The notes beneath the pieces were generated by a model, which did no database searches, was not told the origin of the DNA, and was given only the letters and a program-made list of their open reading frames with translations. From contig JAJRXL010000393.1 of NCBI GenBank assembly GCA_024276335.1, positions 1-16,783 of the forward strand: a DNA stretch of 16,783 nt, written 5' to 3'. The stretch comes from Bacteroidota bacterium (lineage in GTDB: Bacteria > Bacteroidota > Ignavibacteria > SZUA-365 > JAADGX01). Shown in pieces: positions 13,262 to 16,783 of the stretch (position 1 is its first letter; every line of letters starts with the position of its first letter). A program made the translations under genes and the position numbers.

Positions 13262-14188
13262 TCATTTATTAAGAAATGCCCGAATGGATTCGTACGTATC
13301 CAGTCCCGACACCTCGATCGCCCGGTCGATCCTTGCCGTTAATCCCTGCAAGACTTTCCCCGGCCCGATTTCCACCATGCGCACGGCACCGTCGGCAGCC
13401 ATGGCTCGAATGCTTTTTTCCCACAGGACGGGACGGGTGAGTTGATCCAGCAACAGGTTCCTGATCTCGTTGGCGCTTTGCACGGGAGCCGCGGTGACAT
13501 TCGAATAGACGGGAATTTCCGCTTCGCCCACAGCCGCTTGCTCTAATGCGCGTCCGAAGCGCTCGACGGCATACGACATCAATGGTGAATGAAACGCTCC
13601 ACTCACAACCAGCTCTTTGACCAACCGGGCTCCCCGCTCGCGCGCATCGTGCATAGCGCGATGCACCCCTTCGACACTGCCGGAAATGACAATTTGCCCC
13701 GGCGAATTGAAGTTCGCCGGCTGCACGGGCCCAACGCGGGAAGCCTCGCGGCAAATTTGCTCCACCGCTTCCGGCGTCATTCCCACAATCGCCGCCATGG
13801 TGCCGGGATTCCGTTTACCCGCTTCGTGCATAAGTTCTCCCCGGCGTTTCACGAGTTTCAAGGCGTCCTCGAATTCCAGCGCGCCGGCGCAGTACAGCGC
13901 AGTGTATTCTCCCAGGGAATGCCCCGCCGCCATGTCCGGCTGCGCGTCGATAACAGCCAGGACAGCGGCGCTGTGAACGAAAATCGCTGGTTGCGTGATC
14001 CACGTTTGCTTCAACTCCTCGAGGGGGCCTTCAAAGCAAATGCGCCGGAGGTCGAACCCCAGTATTGCATTTGCCCGGTCAAACACATCCGCAGCAGCAG
14101 GTTCGCGTAGCGCCAGGTCCTTGCCCATGCCCACGTACTGGGAACCCTGTCCTGGAAAAAGGAAGGCGGTTTTCACCGGATCGCTCAT
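13262..14188 (-). CDS. fabD: Malonyl-CoA-[acyl-carrier-protein] transacylase
   Basis: This 308-residue enzyme moves malonyl from CoA to ACP. It has FPGQGSQYVGMG (11-22), the nucleophile S91 in GHSLGEY (89-95), R116 for the malonyl carboxylate, and H200 in SGAFHSPLM. Length is typical. The start ATG at 14188 lies one base after the fabH stop (TGA-C-ATG), so translation is probably coupled to fabH. fabG follows after 59 nt. Confidence 0.97.
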   Translation of the reverse strand: MSDPVKTAFLFPGQGSQYVGMGKDLALREPAAADVFDRANAILGFDLRRICFEGPLEELKQTWITQPAIFVHSAAVLAVIDAQPDMAAGHSLGEYTALYCAGALEFEDALKLVKRRGELMHEAGKRNPGTMAAIVGMTPEAVEQICREASRVGPVQPANFNSPGQIVISGSVEGVHRAMHDARERGARLVKELVVSGAFHSPLMSYAVERFGRALEQAAVGEAEIPVYSNVTAAPVQSANEIRNLLLDQLTRPVLWEKSIRAMAADGAVRMVEIGPGKVLQGLTARIDRAIEVSGLDTYESIRAFLNK

Positions 14189-14189
14189 G

Positions 14190-15179
14190 TCAATCCAGCG
14201 CCCACTTTATATACGAGGCGCCCCACGTAAATCCGGCGCCGAACGCGGCAAGAATCAGATTGTCTCCCTTCGCAAGACGCCCATCCCGGTAATACTCGGA
14301 GATGCAAGTGGGGATCGTGGCCGCCGTCGTATTCCCGTACCGGTCGATATTCACCATGACACGGTCCATGGGTAACCCCATGCGATCGGCAGTGGCGGAA
14401 ATAATGCGCAAGTTTGCCTGGTGGGGCACGAGGTAGGCGACGTCTTCCGATCGCAGGCCGTTCCTTTTCATGATCTCCAACGATACATCGGCCATGCCTT
14501 TTACGGCCACTTTGAACACGGCCTGCCCGTCCTGACGAATGTAATGATATCCCTTTTTTACCGTTTCCACCGTTGCCGGATGAAGGCTGCCTCCTCCCGG
14601 CATGTTGAGGAACTCCGCCCCGGAACCATCGCAATAGTTTATATAATCCCGAACACCAAGGTCGGTATCATCTATGCCCTCGATGAGAAAAGCTCCGGCG
14701 GCGTCCCCAAACAGTATGCACGTGTTACGATCTTCCATGTCCACGATCGAGGTCATTTTGTCCGCGCCGATAAGAATGGCACGGCGGCTGCCACCCGCGC
14801 GAACCATGTTCACGACTGTTGCCAACGCGAACAAAAACCCGGAACAGGCGGAGACCACGTCGTACCCCCAGGCATTGACGGCGCCCAACTTGTCCATGGT
14901 AAGACACGCGGTATGAGGAAACATCATATCGGGCGTAACGGTGGCAACAACCAGGAGATCGATTTCTTCCGGCTTGAGACCCCGGACGTCGAGGGCCATT
15001 CTTGCCGCTTCCACCGCCATGTCCGACGTGGCGCCGTGCTCGAGGTACCGCCGTTCCCGGATGCCGGTGCGCGTACGTATCCATTCATCAGTAGTATCGA
15101 GGTACGATTCGAAGTGACTGTTGGGAACGACTTTGTCGGGAAAGTAATGCCCGACCGCGGTTATGACTGCATTCTTCAT
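14190..15179 (-). CDS. fabH: 3-oxoacyl-[acyl-carrier-protein] synthase III
   Basis: This 329-residue enzyme starts fatty-acid chains by condensing an acyl-CoA with malonyl-ACP. The catalytic triad is C112 (VSACSGFLFAL), H253 (VPHQANLRI) and N283 (RYGNTTAA), matching E. coli C112, H244 and N274. The early DEWIRTRTGIRERR motif (31-44) binds CoA. The C-terminal GAGFTWGA is conserved. The start is ATG at 15179, 21 nt after plsX, without a clear ribosome binding site. The sequence does not show which primer (acetyl-CoA or branched) it prefers. Confidence 0.97.
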   Translation of the reverse strand: MKNAVITAVGHYFPDKVVPNSHFESYLDTTDEWIRTRTGIRERRYLEHGATSDMAVEAARMALDVRGLKPEEIDLLVVATVTPDMMFPHTACLTMDKLGAVNAWGYDVVSACSGFLFALATVVNMVRAGGSRRAILIGADKMTSIVDMEDRNTCILFGDAAGAFLIEGIDDTDLGVRDYINYCDGSGAEFLNMPGGGSLHPATVETVKKGYHYIRQDGQAVFKVAVKGMADVSLEIMKRNGLRSEDVAYLVPHQANLRIISATADRMGLPMDRVMVNIDRYGNTTAATIPTCISEYYRDGRLAKGDNLILAAFGAGFTWGASYIKWALD

Positions 15180-15200
15180 ATAAAAAGTATGTTGTTGAGT

Positions 15201-16223
15201 TCAGGTTGGTTCAATCAGTGTGCGCAACGATTCCTCGATGCGGGTGTTCAAATGAGCGGCGACGGTGTCGTGCGCTTTCAGGATCATGTTCCGCACCGCC
15301 AGCGGCGAGGATTTCCCGTGTCCAATGATGGTCACGCCGTTCACTCCCAACAGCGGCACACCCCCGTACTTTTGGTAATCGAGATCGGAAAGGACTTTCT
15401 TTAACGTACCGGACATGAGTCCCATCCATAATTTGTGCAGTATACTCTTTTTCGCGTAATCCTGGAACTGCTTTTTCAACAACCCTATCACTCCTTCGGC
15501 AAATTTCAGGATGATGTTTCCCACGAACCCATCGCAAACGACGACTTCCACGGTGCCTTTCAACACGTCTTTTCCTTCCACGTTTCCCACGAAGTTCACA
15601 GGCGCCTTTTCGAGAAGTTCGTAGGCTTTAATTACGACCTCGTTACCCTTGGATTTTTCTTCGCCCACGTTGAGAAGCCCGACCTTGGGTGAGGGGATTC
15701 CGTGCATGGTTTCCACGTACACGCTCCCCATCATGGCGAATTCCACCAGGTGCCGCGACTTGCAGTCCACGCTGGCTCCCGCGTCAAAGACGATACATAC
15801 CCCCGTTTCATTGGGAAACTCGGTTCCGATCGTGGGGCGACTGACACCGTGGATCCTGCCGAGGAGAAGCGTGGCTCCGGCGAGCACGGCGCCCGTATTT
15901 CCCGCGCTTACGAACGCATCAACGTTGCCCTCCTTGTGCAAGGCAAAACCTCTGACTAGCGAAGAGTCCTTCTTGGTGCGCAGGGCGGAAGTCGGCACCT
16001 CGGACATTTCCACAACCTGTGTCGTATGGACCACTTCGATCCGTTCCCGCGAAGGGTACAGGCCGTCGAGAAGGGAGTCAATCCGTGGTTTGTCACCAAG
16101 CAGGACACACGTAAAAGGAGTGCCGGGAGGCGCAACAGCCTTCACGGCGCCTTCGACGATGGCCTGGGGAGCGTGATCACCTCCCATGGCATCAACTGCG
16201 ATTCGGATCGATGCAGCGGACAC
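15201..16223 (-). CDS. plsX: Phosphate acyltransferase PlsX
   Basis: This 340-residue enzyme converts acyl-ACP and phosphate to acyl-phosphate, the donor for PlsY in phospholipid synthesis. It shows the N-terminal DAMGGDHAP (11-19), SAGNTGA (106-112), and the CDGFVGNIILKFAEG and GVNGVTIIGHGKS segments. Length is normal. The start is GTG at 16223: the frame is closed by a stop a short way upstream and no earlier ATG exists. There is no good ribosome binding site. It lies 29 nt after rpmF and 21 nt before fabH, the classical rpmF-plsX-fabH order. Confidence 0.96.
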   Translation of the reverse strand: MSAASIRIAVDAMGGDHAPQAIVEGAVKAVAPPGTPFTCVLLGDKPRIDSLLDGLYPSRERIEVVHTTQVVEMSEVPTSALRTKKDSSLVRGFALHKEGNVDAFVSAGNTGAVLAGATLLLGRIHGVSRPTIGTEFPNETGVCIVFDAGASVDCKSRHLVEFAMMGSVYVETMHGIPSPKVGLLNVGEEKSKGNEVVIKAYELLEKAPVNFVGNVEGKDVLKGTVEVVVCDGFVGNIILKFAEGVIGLLKKQFQDYAKKSILHKLWMGLMSGTLKKVLSDLDYQKYGGVPLLGVNGVTIIGHGKSSPLAVRNMILKAHDTVAAHLNTRIEESLRTLIEPT

Positions 16224-16252
16224 GGATTGGAAACAGCGCTATTGTTTTGAAA

Positions 16253-16432
16253 TCAACTCTTGGGGGTGATATGTGATCGCCCGTTGTAAAAACCACACTC
16301 GGGGCATACCCGGTGGTTGACCTTCATCTCGCCACAGTTGTTGCACACCACCATGGACGGGGCCTGGGCTTTATAATGCGTCCGCCGTTTCGCGGACCGG
16401 GCTTTCGACATTCTGCGTTTGGGATTCGGCAT
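16253..16432 (-). CDS. rpmF: Large ribosomal subunit protein bL32
   Basis: This short gene encodes 59 residues, read by hand from the minus strand. It begins MPNPKRRMSKARSAKRR, the typical basic N-terminus of bL32. The cysteines C30, C33, C43 and C46 form two CxxC pairs of a zinc ribbon, so this is the zinc-binding (C+) form. A GGAG lies six bases before the ATG at 16432. The stop is TGA at 16255-16253. It sits between yceD (28 nt upstream) and plsX (29 nt downstream), which is its standard position. Confidence 0.95.
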   Translation of the reverse strand: MPNPKRRMSKARSAKRRTHYKAQAPSMVVCNNCGEMKVNHRVCPECGFYNGRSHITPKS

Positions 16433-16460
16433 TTCAGACTCCAGAAAGAATTACGGTAAA

Positions 16461-16783
16461 TTATAATTTCAGTTTTTTCAATGCATCCCACCGTGTATCG
16501 GTGGTCTCCTGTTCTCCAACCCACTTTTCCCAACCCCTCGACTTGCACAACGGATGCCCCTCTTGATCCTCTCCGCAGATTTTCCGCAGGGGAACCGCCA
16601 GTTCAATAAACTGGCGCAGGTCTTCAGCGATATCGATTTCGTGGGTATTCGGTGGAAGCAACACCACTTCTTTGTTATCCTCTTCATCGAGGGATATTGC
16701 CGACTGATCCCCGGTGGTCATAAAAACAAGCCAGAAATCGACTTCCACCCGTATTTCCGTTTCATCCAGACAACGGTCGCAGG
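16461..16783 (-). CDS. yceD: YceD/DUF177 family protein, partial (N-terminal part beyond the window)
   Basis: The frame is open from the right edge; the first two bases (16783-16782) belong to a split codon. The visible 107 residues are the C-terminal part of a protein that is usually about 170-180 residues long. They start CDRCLDETEIRVEVDF, the family's CxRCL motif. A second Cys-containing segment follows (LAVPLRKICGEDQEGHPLC, with the two Cys residues 11 apart). YceD proteins occur next to rpmF in most bacteria and are linked to 23S rRNA synthesis or stability; the exact mechanism is not established. A GTG at 16748 is not the real start, because homologous sequence continues upstream of it. 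It is the first visible gene of the minus-strand train, whose promoter lies outside the window. Confidence 0.9.
   Translation of the reverse strand, partial: CDRCLDETEIRVEVDFWLVFMTTGDQSAISLDEEDNKEVVLLPPNTHEIDIAEDLRQFIELAVPLRKICGEDQEGHPLCKSRGWEKWVGEQETTDTRWDALKKLKL

Noticed and set aside
12414..13445. 343-codon plus-strand open frame across fabG and the end of fabD
   Set aside because: It lies antisense to two genes with complete catalytic motifs, resembles no known protein, and crosses the fabG-fabD boundary.

Overview
The window looks like a chromosomal segment from a member of the FCB superphylum (Bacteroidota/Chlorobiota-like, for example Ignavibacteria or Kapabacteria relatives). Three things point there. 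Two large secreted proteins end in a type IX secretion (Por) C-terminal sorting domain of the QN(Y/F)PNPF type. The three exported proteins all have a predicted signal-peptide cleavage followed by Gln, as expected from the Bacteroidetes Q-rule. The fatty-acid gene order yceD-rpmF-plsX-fabH-fabD-fabG-acpP-fabF-rnc is an ordinary bacterial one. Several genes have clear Shine-Dalgarno sequences (AGGAGG type), which is unlike classical Bacteroidetes and fits a deeper branch better. The exact lineage is inference.

Left part (1-8100). A truncated eIF-2B alpha/beta/delta-family gene runs off the left edge on the minus strand. Divergent from it is a plus-strand pair: an exported TPR protein and, 28 nt later, a membrane-anchored protein with two SPOR (peptidoglycan-binding) domains. 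Two tandem, collinear paralogues of about 640-670 residues follow. Each has a signal peptide, three BNR/Asp-box motifs and a type IX sorting domain. They are separated by a 327-nt gap that holds a strong terminator, a sigma70-like promoter and a perfect inverted repeat just downstream of the predicted transcription start.

Right part (8110-16783). One long minus-strand gene train enters from the right edge: yceD (DUF177, partial), rpmF, plsX, fabH, fabD, fabG, acpP, fabF, rnc, gcvPB and a YccU-type CoA-binding protein. Intergenic gaps are 1-72 nt and the last two genes overlap by 11 nt. The train ends at a 12-bp hairpin that lies between it and the convergent left-hand block. The genes supply ribosomal protein L32, the PlsX step of phospholipid synthesis, initiation and elongation of fatty-acid synthesis on ACP, RNase III, and one half of the two-subunit glycine decarboxylase. 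All expected catalytic residues are present. fabZ and an enoyl-ACP reductase are not in the window, nor is gcvPA.

Most of the window is ordinary housekeeping. The least explained parts are the tandem secreted paralogues and their leader, the TPR/SPOR pair, the eIF-2B-like protein that lacks the isomerase cysteine, and a near-palindrome between acpP and fabF. I saw no tRNA, rRNA, CRISPR array, insertion sequence or prophage gene.
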